From positions 310,001 to 374,000 of the forward strand of contig JALQBC010000003.1 in assembly GCA_023375675.1 (NCBI GenBank): a DNA stretch of 64,000 nucleotides, read 5' to 3'. This document shows, in pieces, positions 43,178 to 55,553 of this stretch. A program made the translations under genes and the position numbers. The notes under the pieces were generated by a model. It was not told where the DNA came from. It did not search any database and worked only from the letters and a program-made list of their open reading frames with translations. Position 1 is the first letter of the stretch; each line of letters opens with the position of its first letter. This DNA comes from Cytospora piceicola. Taxonomy: Eukaryota > Ascomycota > Sordariomycetes > Diaporthales > Cytosporaceae.

Positions 43178-45459
43178 CTATGACTTTTCAACCTGATTTT
43201 CCCCATCATTATTTTCCTTCTTCTGCCCCTTGTCGAACCGGAACCATGGCTGGAAGAGCGTCAGAATGAACGCCACGCCGGCAAAAGGGACACCGAGGGC
43301 AAAAGTCAGTCTCAAAGCATGTGCATATGACTTGATTATGCCAGGCAGTACATCTGACGAGAATGTTCCGCTGATATCATTAGCACCTGCCGCGACTACC
43401 GTGAGTGGGTCCAAGGAGGGGACGTTGGTGCGAACGTCCTGTAGTAGCACATTTGCAAAGAGGGCATTTGCGGCAGATATGGCGTAGGCGCCGCCAATAG
43501 ACTGGCCAACTATTAAATTGCATCGTTAGCATTTTCATCCGTTGGTGTATGGTATTGAAACCTTGCATACAGATAACTGTAGAGGTGGCAATCGATACTA
43601 CGAGAACGAGAGTTAGTATTTGCCTGAAAGAGGATGAAACGGGAGTCGCGAGACAATGGGACAATCTGAGGAGTACAGCTTTTGTTGCTCCCGGATTCAA
43701 CACCTCTTAGGACTCAGGATACATCCGAATGGGGAAGTGAATGGTTCTCGTTTAGTACTCACCGTCCTTGTGCTCAACCACCCGCTGGCCAACAATGATG
43801 GGCACTGCCAGGCAAGATCCAATACCAATACCAGTAACAATCTGATACCCGATCCATTTTCCAGCATCAGTGCCTATGCCAAAGAGCATAAAGAGGCCAG
43901 ACCCAACAGCAGTCAAGGCAGAGCCACCGATGAGCCAGGGGTTGAAGATGCCAGTGACTGTGATCCCAACGCCACCGGCAATTTGAGTGAGAGCTTCAAA
44001 GACAACATGTCAGTAAAAGGGCGACGAAAAACTATGTTGGCTTTGATATTTATGTATAATGAGAAGTAAGGGCTTACTCATGGCGAGGATAATAGGAATG
44101 AGATGGATTCCCGACTGGACTGCAGAAGTTCCCATCACAGCCTGGAAGTAGATGGGCAAGTAAAAGAGGTGAATGAAGAAGGTTCCACCCAAGAAGAAGC
44201 TGAAAAGAGTCCCAATGAAGATTGTTCTGTTTGATATCACAGACCATGGGATCAAAGCGCGATCTCCCTGCCACCATTGATCCACAAAGAAAGCCAAAAG
44301 CATGACGACGAAGCCAACCAGGCAGCCGATGACTTCCGAGCTGCTCCAGGCCTTCTCCGTGCCACCCCATTGCATTGCCAGTACAAAGCATACTGTGCAG
44401 GAACACATGAGTACTGCACCGATGAGGTCCATCTGGAGAACCTTCTCACGAAGGGGCGCTTTGATAGGGGCCGCGGACTTGGGGGGCTTGAAGCAGAAGA
44501 AGGTAGCGGCGGCGGCGATACCACCAAAAGGGAGGTTGATGTAAAAACTACCGCAAGTTTATCAGAATGCCTCGTTCTCACTTTTGTACCTCTGGAAAGA
44601 TTAATGGAGGGGCATTGACATACCACCAGCGCCAGCTAACGTTTTGTGTGAATGCTCCTCCAATGAGCGGACCTACAACAGAAGAGACGGCAAAGGTTGC
44701 ACTCAAAGCACTTGTCATGGCAGGTCGAGATTTCGGGCGGGTCGAGAAAGCCAAGATGATGAAACTACCAGCAAAAGTTCCAGCACATCCAGCACCAGTA
44801 ATGGCGCGGCCGGCGATGAACGCAGGGCTGTTGGGTGCGGTGGCTTCGGGGCCGCGAGGAGCCTTATTAGATTTGATGCTTCATCACCAGCTAGTAAGAA
44901 TGGGCACTCACCGCAGATTAGACTTCCAACCTCGAACACGAAGATGCTCAGGAGAAAGACAGTCTTCATCGGGAAGTATTTGAAGGCCTTGCCCCAAACT
45001 GACTGCGTTGCGGCAACTGGGAAGAACATGGCAGCGCCATACCAGCCGACATCACCAAGGCTGTGGAAGTCGCGGGTGATATTGGGGATCGCAGTCGAAA
45101 TGATTGACTGACACACGCGGCCAGTCTTAGTTCTCCCTCATGTGTCTTGCAATCTGGAGATGGAATCTGAGAACGTACCAAATCCAGCTTGGCCTACATG
45201 GATCCAATATAATCAGGTCAGCAAACGCCTTCAGCGACCTAGGCACATAATTACGCAGGAAAGGGAGGTATACCAGGAATGTTGTGAACACCAGAGCCAC
45301 CACAATGGCCGTGAGCCTCAGTGGACCAGGATACTCAGCCTCTTCTACCATGTCTTGTGGATCCTTCGTCGCGACATTGACGTCGCTGGATGCAGCATCG
45401 TGTTCCGCTGGCCGTGAGGTAACACCTCCCACCTTCTCGTTCTCGATGTTCGCTGACAT
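43178..45459 (-). CDS. MFS drug/metabolite exporter (DHA2-like, about 14 TM)
   Basis: Eight exons: 45459-45274, 45193-45179 (15 nt), 45107-44912, 44843-44624, 44547-44078, 43993-43763, 43597-43562 and 43509-43178, giving 561 aa. The microexon encodes AKLDL and completes TM1 into FLAKLDLSIISTAIP, the motif seen in fungal toxin and metabolite exporters. The FEVGSLICATAPNS junction needs the acceptor at 44844. Later motifs GWYGAAMF, WRWCFYINLPFGG and NPWLIGGSAL fit the family. It is a proton antiporter-type plasma-membrane exporter by family. Within the cluster it probably exports the terpenoid or protects the producer. The introns are 80, 71, 68, 76, 84, 165 and 52 bp; the sixth is unusually long but ends with a good branch and acceptor. 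Confidence 0.92.
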
Positions 45460-46374
45460 TCTCGTTCTTCAGGATCTTTGTGACACAGCTTGAATTATGC
45501 GGGAGTGTAGAGGGATGCCAGATATGAAGAAAGAACAACCCATCAAGTAGGTGGAGTTGGTCGAGGAAAACGGTGATGGGGAAGTTGTGTAACGTTCGGG
45601 ATTTCGCCCAAAGAGGAATATTGGTTGGATGCTTCCCAAGGGTTGTCTGCAGTCGGGGGAATTCGAGATGCAGCCTTGGTGGCTCTTGTAAGCCGTCCAG
45701 TTAAAGTGAAGCATCTTCGCACACATCATATTCATCGTTGGCAGCTACCTGGTTAGGTAGGGTGCACCCTGACCTCATTTTGACCACAGGTCAAGTTGTC
45801 GGCGACCTTTCACACGCGTCTATATCTTCCAAGTGGATGTAAGTGCAGAAGTACCTCGGTACATGGGACTGTTGATGGCCAACTGGCCTGCGTTTCATGG
45901 CTGAGGTCAGCCAAGCAGAACGCGACGGGTGAATAGCCACGCCGGCAGCATCCCTTACAAGTTAATTTTGTGACATTAGGCTTTGTGACATTAGGAGTTA
46001 GTGGCAATCTAATTCTTCTGAGCGTCACAGATTCATCAACTACTTGAGGTCGACCACTGCAAAATATGTATGTACCGTGACCAACGCCCCAAATTTGGTA
46101 GAGACTCCCGGTTCTGGCTTGGAGTACCAGTATTGCGTTGTTTGACTTGTATGAAATGCTGCCATCCAGTTACTCAGACAATAGTAGCAAGGGCCTTCGT
46201 GCATAGGATACGTCGAGAACAGATAACGGGGTTTTTAAGGAAACACATAAGATGGAGCTTCAGGTCTGCAATCTAAAAATCTAATTACACGATAAACTAT
46301 AGCCTGACATTCCAGCCCTTGAGAAACGTGAATGACCGCGAGCATCTCAATAGTGCTTCGCACATGTTTCCATC
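45460..46374. promoter_or_regulatory. MFS exporter upstream region and terpene synthase 3' region
   Basis: A 915-bp stretch between two leftward genes. No coding signal is supported. A short direct repeat of TTTGTGACATTAGG-like sequence occurs at 45967-45994. Confidence 0.5.
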
Positions 46375-49005
46375 CTACAGCTTCAACATTTCCAGTAACA
46401 ACCTTAATGAGAAGTTCTCGCCACCAAACATCGCTTCCAGGCGTCCGACTTCCTTGTCCAACTCGCCATGCAACTCCCTCAGGACGCCAAGTGTGTATTC
46501 CAAACTCTTTATCTTTTTCATGATCGACAATACCTCTCTCTTGGTCTCGATACTGAGCTTCCCCTCAAACCTCCTCTTCACGAGAAATGCCCGCAACTGC
46601 ATCGCATCACCTGCAAACCTAGGCTCCGACTCAACAGTCTGGATGCAGTGAATAAGTGTGAAGGAGTACTTTCCTTCATCCAAGTCCTCGGCGAAGCCCT
46701 TCTGTTTGGCGTAGTCGGCCGAGACGAGGTTCTGGTAGTCGTCGCGGATCTGGAAGAAGCGGCCGATGAGGCAGCTCAACAGGTTTAGATCGTCTCCCGA
46801 CACCTTCTCGCCGATCGGACTTTCGGCAACCATCAACCGTGTCAACATGCGGAATAGGCCACCCGTTTTCATGTCAACCATCTTCAGATATCCTGACATG
46901 GACGGACACAAGGCGTTGTGCGTCCAGTATATATCATAGCTCTGTCCCACATATAGCTGGTGCAACTCTTCGATGAAGATGCTCAGGCACGAGGTATTGT
47001 TGAGCTTGGCGGTCAGTGCTGTTGCTTGGATATATTGGTAGGTCGCACTGTTGATTGTTTGAGCAGTGCCGTAGACATCGTGTGTGGAAGGCTTTCCACG
47101 ACGGAGTGGTGAGCCGTCTTCGATGTCATCGAGCCTGGGAGATCATTAGGCGAGTGTAAATGGAATACATCGTGATAGAACAGTGGGGACAAAAGGTGTA
47201 GCAAGTCTGTTGATTTGAATGTCCAGGAAAATACTAACATGATAGATGCGCTATGTAACATCTTGACGATGTCCTTGATCGTCTTGGCTGACTTCGGAGG
47301 GACTTTGAGCCACGTGTTGAGAGAGTCTATAGCTTGGTCGCGGAAACCCTTGGAAGGGAGGGAGATGAGGTACCGATAAGGTTGGAGAATAACCTGATCA
47401 TCTGTGTCAGTCTAACCTATCGTGTGAAGAAGACCAGAGTAGGAGGGAGGACCTCGAACTCACATCATCGCTCAACTCCGGTAATTTACAATCCAGCGCC
47501 AATGATACCACTTCTGCGAGGACCAGCGAATCCGTACTCGGCTTCGAGTTATGTGACGGCTTCCTGACAGGTCCACCATTGGTACCATTTGTGCCGTTGC
47601 TGTCGCCGTTGCCGTGAACGTTCGCCTTGGTGGGCTCATAGTGTCCAACACCGTGCTCATCGACGCCATTTCCGACACGGACGCCGACACCATTGAGGCC
47701 CCAGTACATCCCTTCATCGTATTCCTTGGGGGTTTCCCCTTCAAACGGTCTGTCCTGATTATTTTCGCTGGCCGGGGAATCCTCGCGTTCAGTTTTGACA
47801 GCAACGCCGTTCGTTGCGTCCTTCGGTGGCCACCTTGCCGGGTATTTCTCCAGACCATACTTGGCTCTCAGTAGCTGCAGCTCATTGAACTTGGCCCCTT
47901 TATTGTACCTCGGACACTGGATGCTCCAAACAAGATTGCCGGAGAGGGAGTACTGCATGACCTCGATGTATCTCTTGACATCTTCACTGAGGTCCGTTCG
48001 CTTCCTGGTATGCTCGACCACCTTAACATATTTGGAGTTTTCGACGCGAATGCGCTCCTTGCAGATCTCCTTGGCTTCTTCTGTGGTACAACCACGCTCA
48101 CCCATAATGACCCAGACGGCGTTCACAACATCGGGGAGCCCTGCCTTCATGGTGTCTTCGTATTCCTTCTCGTAAGAGAATAGATCGTTCCCTAGCGAGG
48201 CAGCGATCAAAGCAGACGTGAGAAGTTCCCTCGTCTCAACTGCCTCTTCCTCGGGGATGGTAAGAGCACAGCCAAAGGTTACGAGGCCGTGCCAGAACCT
48301 TAGTAACATGATATAATCAGCTCCAGCTCGATAGGTCTGGCCACGAACATTCAAGTAATGGAAGACAAAGGAAACTTACATGTATCCCACATCAAGGCAC
48401 CTGTATGGGATGTACTCCTCCAAAGTGTTGAAGTGCACATGATGCTGTCGTCCACTTGCATGTTGGACGAAGGTAGCCCAGCTTTTGATGGCAACCATCG
48501 CTCTCTCCGAGTCAATCGCCATCATCTCACCTAAGATCTGAGCAGCAATTTTTCGCTTTCCAGAGGCGCCCTTCTCTTCGATCTTGCCAGTCTGAGCACC
48601 TTCTTCGAAGGCTTCCAGCATCTCATCATTAGAAGCGTCGCGGACATCCTTACTGGCGACTTCGATAACATCTATACTGGATTTAGCCTCGTTCTGGATA
48701 TCGATCACAGACGATTACCACATACCGTCATGGAGGAAAGCAAATTCATTCGCATAACTTATGATCTCCAATCTCTCTATAAGACACTCAGGCACCGAGA
48801 CAGTCATAAAGCTGAAGCTTGGTGCCAAGCCGCCCAGGTACGGCCTCGCCAAGGGCCCAACCAAGCGACGCCAGTCCTCCTGGGCCCTGAGCGTACCGAC
48901 CTCTTCTAGGTCGCCAGCCACATGCCTTCTGAGATCGATCCCATCGCAAAGGCCTTGGGACTCATATGTGGAAGGGTCAATAATTGTCGAATGTTTGTAT
49001 TCCAT
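46375..49005 (-). CDS. Chimeric terpene synthase: class I cyclase plus prenyltransferase
   Basis: Five exons (49005-48726, 48671-48380, 48298-47464, 47393-47239, 47134-46375) give 773 aa. The N-terminal class I cyclase (about 1-330) has an Asp-rich metal motif DDVIE at 93-97, formed across intron 1, and an NSE triad NDLFSYEKE at 228-236. A Gly/Asn/Ser-rich linker (about 340-450) joins the C-terminal trans-prenyltransferase, with FARM DDIED at 523-527 and second motif DDYQN at 652-656. This is the fusicoccadiene/ophiobolin F/cycloaraneosene synthase class. It makes GGPP (C20) or GFPP (C25) from IPP and DMAPP, then cyclises it. The cyclase half reads closest to the fusicoccadiene group by motif context, but the product cannot be assigned. 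I set the start at 49005 because the frame upstream opens only with GTG. It shares a divergent promoter with P450 B. Confidence 0.95.
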
Positions 49006-49887
49006 CTTGAGTTCAGGGTCCGGGAGTGGCTGCGCTGACACAGAGGTAATACCGAGGCTGTAAGTCAGCAGGGGAGAGGCTGTAATGCACGAGCACGTAC
49101 AGTCCTAAGAGAAGAAGATGTATGACAATGACAAATACGATATCACTCCAAGCGTCTTTGCCGATTTGAGGAACTAATTTCAACATGCGGGATAAATTGG
49201 CATGAAAAGTGCTGGCCTGTTTAAACTGTCGTTCGATGGTGGTTCAATGCACATGTGCATGTGGCGTTTGTAGAAGCGATCCGTGTCTCTTGGAGCCTCA
49301 GGCTTGGTTGCTACTATATCTCTGAGAGTTATAGATAGACTCGTCTGGTAGGAGTTGATTCAAAAGGGGTTGTTCTTATTTTGGTAGATTGCCCAAGGGG
49401 AAAGCCCCGATACGGGAGAACGGGAGGCGACCCAACAGTGCATCTCGAGGTCATCTCCAAGTTTGATGTACAGAGGAAAGGCAACGCGACAAAAAAGGCA
49501 AGTTTCCGCCATCATGTGATTAATTTTGTAAGACCTAAGTGCTCCTTCGTGAGCGGTTGGTTACATGGAAGGGTGAGGAGGCCCAACGAAGGAGAATGGC
49601 CGAATTGGGCCAGTTGCCGATCCGTGTCAGCCTCAAGTTAGCAGAGCGGTGGCCTTTGGGACATAGAATGGTAAGACTTTGAGGAAGGATATTCAGGTAA
49701 TATGAGCTCGATACAGGCTTGAGCTCTTGAGAACTATGGATTGATTAAAGCTTGCTGTCTTGCCTTTCATCACGGTGCACTCATGCGGTGTCTTACGTAC
49801 CCACTGACAACGCATGAGGGCCTCGTTCCTCTTTTGACTCAAGATTATCTCGACTTGTCAATACCCTTACCCCTTCGGTCAAAAGAA
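49006..49887. promoter_or_regulatory. Divergent promoter between terpene synthase and P450 B
   Basis: 882 bp between two start codons facing away from each other. It contains a perfect inverted repeat CCCG-ATA-CGGG at 49406-49416, a CCG/CGG pair typical of Zn2Cys6 sites. I saw no TCG(N5)CGA AflR-type site by eye. Confidence 0.5.
49406..49416. promoter_or_regulatory. Possible Zn2Cys6 binding site (CCG-N3-CGG)
   Basis: An 11-base perfect inverted repeat, near the middle of the synthase/P450 B promoter. Binding by the cluster regulator is only a suggestion; the motif is short and could be chance. Confidence 0.25.
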
Positions 49888-51857
49888 ATGCAGGCATATC
49901 TACCCAATGGTGCCAGTTTGCGCACTGCCGTCGCTGTTATTGGCATCAGCATACTCTATCTTCTCATCTTAGTCATTCGTCGACTCTTCTTCGCGCCCAT
50001 AGCAGGGTTTCCAGGCCCACGGCTTGCCGCAGTAACAAGTTGGTACGAGTTTTACTACGACGTAGTGAAACATGGAAAATATCTCTTTGAGATTGAAAAG
50101 ATGCACGAGAAGTATGGTATGTAAATGACGGTTCTGATGGCCGATAGGTCTATCGCCACAAGAGACCGTGGACAACTCCCACATTTCGCAAATTGAGGGA
50201 CATCTGGAGGAACATTTGAAGCTCATCATTTTAAAACTATGCAACAGGACCAATTGTTAGGATCAATCCGTATGAGCTTTCCATTCGCGACCCTGAATAC
50301 TACGACAAGATCTACGTCGCGGGCTCTGTCCGCCAAACGGAAAATTATGACATCTTCGCGAGTGGTATTGACTTCGAGGGGTCTCATTTTCTGACTACAG
50401 GACATGAGCTTCACCGCAAGAGAAGAAAACCACTCGACCCCTTCTTCTCGAAGCTTGGCGTGACAAGGCTAGAGCCCATGGTGGCAGAGCTCTGCGAAAA
50501 GCTAGTCGTAAAGCGATTCGAGAGCTTTAAGGGTACCGGGAAAGTGGTAAGGCTAGATCATGCGTTTCTTGCCTTCTCTGGTGATGTGATCAGCAGGCTT
50601 TGTATTGACGATCCGCCCAACTTTGTGGACGATCCGGATTTCGCTCCAGAGTGGTTTGAGCTCTTTCACACTGTTATCAAGTCGTTGCCCCTATTCATGA
50701 GTCTGCCTTGGCTGATCCAGTAAGTAAATCTCGGTACACAAGATATTCGAAGTTTTTACTGATTAAATGTTGGCTTAGACTCGTCCGTCTTATTCCTGAG
50801 CGCATCCTCATGAGGCTGGATCCCAGAAGCCAGAACTTCAACAAGTTCAAACTGGTAACAGCATTTCCCGACATCAACTCTCATTCATTGATATCTTACT
50901 GACAACCCTCCAGATGTCTGAAGGTCACATTAGGGCGGCCAAACGTGAAAAGGCTGCCTTTGGATCCAAAGACACGTCAACGATGGGTGGGCGCATCACC
51001 CTTTTCCGGCATCTTGTCAACAGTGATCTCCCACCATCCGAGCTTGCCGATGAACGCCTTTCAAAGGAGGCCCAGGTTCTGCTGGGCGCTGGTACCGTCA
51101 GCACAGCTCGGACATTGGACTTTATTTGCTATTATATAATGGCGAATCCCGCCATTAAGAAGCGCCTGTCTGAAGAGCTGGAGGATGTCATGAAGGGTTA
51201 CCCGGAGAGGAAACCAAGTTGGGCCCAACTGGAGAGGGTAGCATATATGCAGGCATTGATTAAGGAGGGTCTTCGGTATTGTTCCCAGGTTCCCTGTAAC
51301 CGTGCCATCGTGTCAAGAAACTGACTGACATTGTATAAAAGCCTCAGCTATGGCGTCATGCATCGCCTTCCTCGTGTTTCACCAAAACAGAACCTCCAGT
51401 TCAAGCAGTGGGTGATCCCTGCCGGTGTCCCAGTAGGAATGTCCGCATACCTCCAGCATACCGATCCTCGCGTTTTCCCACAACCATTCGAGTTCCTTCC
51501 GGAGCGGTGGCTGGGGAACGTCACTCCAGAGATGACAAGAAACTATGTGCCTTTCTCAAAGGGATCACGGAATTGTCTGGGAATGAAGTAAGCATGTGGT
51601 CCTTTCCTCCTTTCCTCAACCTTTGACACTGACCTGTTCTCCCCACGGGCCATCTGAAGGGATACTGTTACTAACTTGCCAATCTGAGCAGTCTCGCTTC
51701 CTGTGAGCTTAACTTCATTCTCTCCGCCCTTTTCCGCCCTGGAGGTGCCGACTTCGACCTTCATGACACAGATGAATCAGACATCGTGCAGGCACACGAC
51801 TTCATGCTACCTTTGCCGAGACTGGAGACCAAGGGTGTTCGGGTTATTTTCCATTAA
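49888..51857 (+). CDS. Cytochrome P450 monooxygenase (cluster P450 B)
   Basis: Six exons (49888-50116, 50248-50719, 50779-50854, 50914-51275, 51342-51587, 51692-51857) give 516 aa, and every junction is phase-consistent. Introns are 131, 59, 59, 66 and 104 bp. An N-terminal anchor ([18 protein letters not shown]) is followed by FPGPRLAA. The I-helix reads [10 protein letters not shown], where the usual acidic residue and threonine pair (AGxET) is replaced by AGTVST. The K-helix motif EGLR is intact, and the heme loop is [10 protein letters not shown] with C458. The [12 protein letters not shown]-helix motif is typical of terpenoid-cluster P450s such as those of the CYP65/trichodiene-oxygenase group. 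It is divergent from the terpene synthase, so co-expression and action on its product are likely. I chose the ATG just before the anchor; an upstream in-frame ATG at 49741 would add 49 unlikely residues. Confidence 0.93.
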
Positions 51858-52013
51858 GGATATTTTCCTTGCCTTCAGCGGACAGGTACCCACATGACAC
51901 AAGTGACAGCCTCTGGGAGGGTGGCTGCTGGATGACTTTCTTCTTGAAGGAAGAAACGAGAATATCAGGTGAGTCGAGAATAAGAGCTTATAAGGGAATA
52001 AAGAGGCTAAGGG

Positions 52014-53541
52014 CTATACATTCTGCATATCTTTCTCAAGATCACCAACTCTTGTTTCCGCTTGTCCCAGTTTGATCAACTGCGTCTCTCCCAGAACTGT
52101 GCTACCTACATCCTTGATGTCTGCCAACAACTCCATCATTGACCTCAGCTGAAGAGAAATTAGAACGCGGACTAGATGATCCCACTCCAGAGGAGAGCTG
52201 ATGTCGTAGTCTCCAAGAAGAAGCTCTTGCCAGTCCGACGAGGTTCCCTTGCGCGCTGGTATAGAATGCGTACGGTCGACATTGGGTGTACAAGAGGAAA
52301 TGGATATGGCAAGATCCAGATTCTCAACGCTGGCATCGACGCCACGCGATACGCGATCGCTGCTAGGTAAGTGATCTAGTAGCCACGAAGGTGGTACCTG
52401 GCCTGCCCTGTCGTTGCCGTCTTTCGTACGATACAGTACGACGACCCGTCCACAGGCCACAACAATTTTCTCGATTATAAATACCAACAGAACAAGAGTC
52501 TCTCTCTTGGCCACACAACTTCTGCACCCGAGCATCGAGCGACAGCACTTGATCGCTTCCTTCTGACATGCCACGACGGAGTCCAGTTCGGCGCGGTTGC
52601 CAGCGTTGCAACCAGCTTCGAATTTCTCGAGAGCGAAGACGACTGCAGCCAGGCACTGGCATGGTTGCCCGGAACGATTCTGAAATGAATCGTCTGTCGA
52701 GGCCAAGGTGGATGCGTGGAAAGATGTAGACGTGGCGTCTGAGTTGATATTCAAGACAGGCATATCCTGGGGCTGTCTGGAGGTAGGAAAGTACCATGAT
52801 ATCTCGTCTCTAGAGCCTAATGGCGATGGTCGGAGGTTTTCAGGCGTCCCAAGACCCAGAGCCTCGGATCGGGTTGGATCATGTTGTGTGCTGGGGAACA
52901 CCTCTGTAGTGTAATGCGATGGTGATAGGGAAAAGTCAAACCCATCCCCGCCTTGATCGTCTGCTTGTTGGCTGAAATCTGCGAGTAGGGAGATTTCGAA
53001 ATCCGATGGGAAGTCGGTCAATCCTTCTGCTGAAGGTTCTGCAAGTGATTGTTGACCATACCCATTATCGGTAATGCTGCCTTCCTCTAGGAGTGAAGAC
53101 GCAGACGGCTGCGTGTCTGAGCTTTTACCTTCTTCATTACCAGCGTCTTTAGAGCTCGAGGAGGCCAATGGCTGGCTTGGAGGGTCCAGCGGGGACTCCT
53201 GCTGTACACTGGTGGTGCCTGTCTGCCGTATGCTCGGATCGCCTCTACTTTTCATGGAACTGAAGGTACACGTCTTTCCAAGGCGCCTGCATCGACTGCA
53301 ATTATCGTCTTTGGTGCTGCATTTGAGCTAGACAGATATCCCACACGGGTTAGTATGAATATGCTGAACTCTAATCGTGCCTCATGCGACCTCCAGACGG
53401 GAGTGCCCAGGTGTAGAACTTTACCTTTCTTGCTCTGCATCGGTCGCAAGCTGAACTTTTCTCCGCATTCGACGACCCGTCTGGCCTCTCGACAAAATTC
53501 ACCTCCTTTGTATGAGAATTCCAGTGCAATGTTCCGAACAT
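52014..53541 (-). CDS. AflR-type Zn2Cys6 transcription factor
   Basis: Two exons (53541-53425, 53327-52014; 97-bp intron) give 476 aa. The binuclear zinc cluster spans the intron: C32, C35, C42, C49, C52 and C59, spacing C-2-C-6-C-6-C-2-C-6-C as in AflR. A Ser/Pro/Gln/Asp-rich middle follows, and a C-terminal AflR-like regulatory domain starts near CQCLAAVVFALEKFE. Such proteins are pathway-specific activators of secondary-metabolite clusters, acting in the nucleus. It ends 157 bp from the P450 B stop and converges on it. The start ATG (MFGTLHWN) is the first in the open frame leading into the zinc cluster. That it regulates this cluster is inferred from position and class. Confidence 0.92.
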
Positions 53542-55553
53542 GGTAAACAGTCCCTTGGTTTGAAGGGTAGCCCAATGGTGATGAGGTTATCTCCCTATCG
53601 TCGTATCCAGCCTATGTATGTCTCCAGGCTTAGTACGGAACCGCGAGGAAAGTCAGACTAGTGGTGTTTTGGTTCTAGACCAACCAGTTGACTTCTGTTA
53701 GACTTGCTCAGCACTTATAGCATTTCAACCCGCCAAGCTGGGAGAATTTTGTTGGAAAATCTGGGCAATTCAACCTACCTTAGGTACTTAGTTGTGTAGG
53801 TATCACTGACAGCCAGAGCATACCGATGTAACAGGGAGGAAGTCCGGTTGGTACAGGTAGCACTTGTACCGGTTTTTTTTGAACCAACAATGAATCGGCA
53901 GTACACCCATTTCAGCGAATTCGGGGCGCATACATATCTTGTTACATCCTTGGTCCTGGAACTACTTTTATGGCTGCTGTGCGACTCGGAACCATGGTAC
54001 TCCTTTGTCACATGCATATTCCAGATCCCAATGTCCAAGGGACGTTGGAAAATGCACTTACCAGTATTCGCTTGTTGAGGGCAGTACAGTTTTTATCTAC
54101 AGCGGAACATGAGCCCACCTCCCACACAACAACCTAATGATTATATACTTAGGTAGTAAGGGACATCAGCCACCCTGATACATGTGTATTCCTCCAGAAC
54201 GTAGCTTGGATTATCTTGCATATGAAAGTACCAGCCAGTATCGCTTATGACTGCCCTATGGCTGATTTGGCCGGTCTCTTCTTCCAGTGCTTCACATATG
54301 CTGTCAGCTAGCCAACACTGCAGGCACATTCTGCATGAGCACTAACAGATTCGCACCATTCAATATATGGCTGTTCTATTATTGGGAGTTAAACGAACAC
54401 TGCAACAGTGAACAGGAAGGCCTACCACCCTTTGAGCTGTTGGTAATATCCCAGACCTTCTGCATAAGCAAAAGAGGCCCAGGCCGGGGCTGTGGCAACG
54501 ATAACTAGTGATCTGTATAGAGGACAGCCAGGTCCCGTACTGAGAGATTGGCACGGTGCCCAATATAACATAAACAGCATACAAATAGTAGGGCAGAAGG
54601 GTTCAAGGCCTCATGAAGATCTCCCATCTGCCTATCGTGAGATGTCAATCCACTCATTTACCCCATACAAATTGGTTTCATTTGACACAAACATGACCTT
54701 ACGTGTACACTGTGTCTAAGTCTAAAGAGTGTCGTTCTGTCGGTATGAGATTCTCGCAGATAAGGGGTCTTGCGAGGTGCCTCACACAACATGTTCCGAC
54801 ACTTTTCTATTGACGGCAATGGAGGGGGGGCTTACGTTTGAGTCAGCTCTGACCAGCCCTGGAGGTCTAAGCATCTGTATTTCATGAAGAGTCACGCAGC
54901 TGGGAAAGGTGTGGAGGGCTTCAAGTTGCGAACCCTGGAGGCTTCAAAACGTGGAAGGCCACCCAACCGCAGATGATCACCCTCAGCATTATATCCAACT
55001 GGGTCGTGAAAGTTCAAGAATGTTATGTCGTTGGGTCAAGGCGGCACGACCCCTCACAAGAAGGATCCCGAGTTTTTGCGTTGGGGGGCACCGAAAGTGT
55101 ACAATTGGCCCGGATCCCATGCACCTGGGCAGCCCGACCTCGAACGAAGGACCAACTGCAGTTTTGATCCCACCAGTTGGTATGGTTCCCTAGCCAGTTG
55201 CTTCCTAACAAGATGTCTCGATCGCAACCTAGGGTAGGGCAGGCACATGCCTTCGCCCGCACACATGCTGCGGCTTACATTATGCACGTATCCATAGCGA
55301 GCAAGTTGACGTACCATAGACATGTAACATATCAAGCGAAACAACTAGTATCGAAGATATGTACTTCCTGTCTCCTCTCGCCGTGGGCTTTACACAGGGT
55401 TAGGGTTACTACTCAGCCTTAAGAGGCACCAGCGGCTGTGCTGGTTCTTCTCTTCTCTTTCTCAGCATAAAATTCAAAAGTTTCCAGCCAAGTCCCTGGT
55501 TACCATTTCCAAATCGATATATTCTACTCCGTCTGCAATAACCCATCATCAGA
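53542..55553. other. Intergenic region right of the terpenoid cluster
   Basis: About 2 kb without a supportable gene. It contains a CCTACCTTAGGTACTTAG-type palindromic tract near 53776-53800 and a short GGGTTAGGGTT string at 55397-55407. It marks the right border of the cluster. Confidence 0.5.

Noticed and set aside
49006..49887. AflR sites TCG(N5)CGA in the synthase/P450 B promoter
   Set aside because: None found by eye; only near misses.
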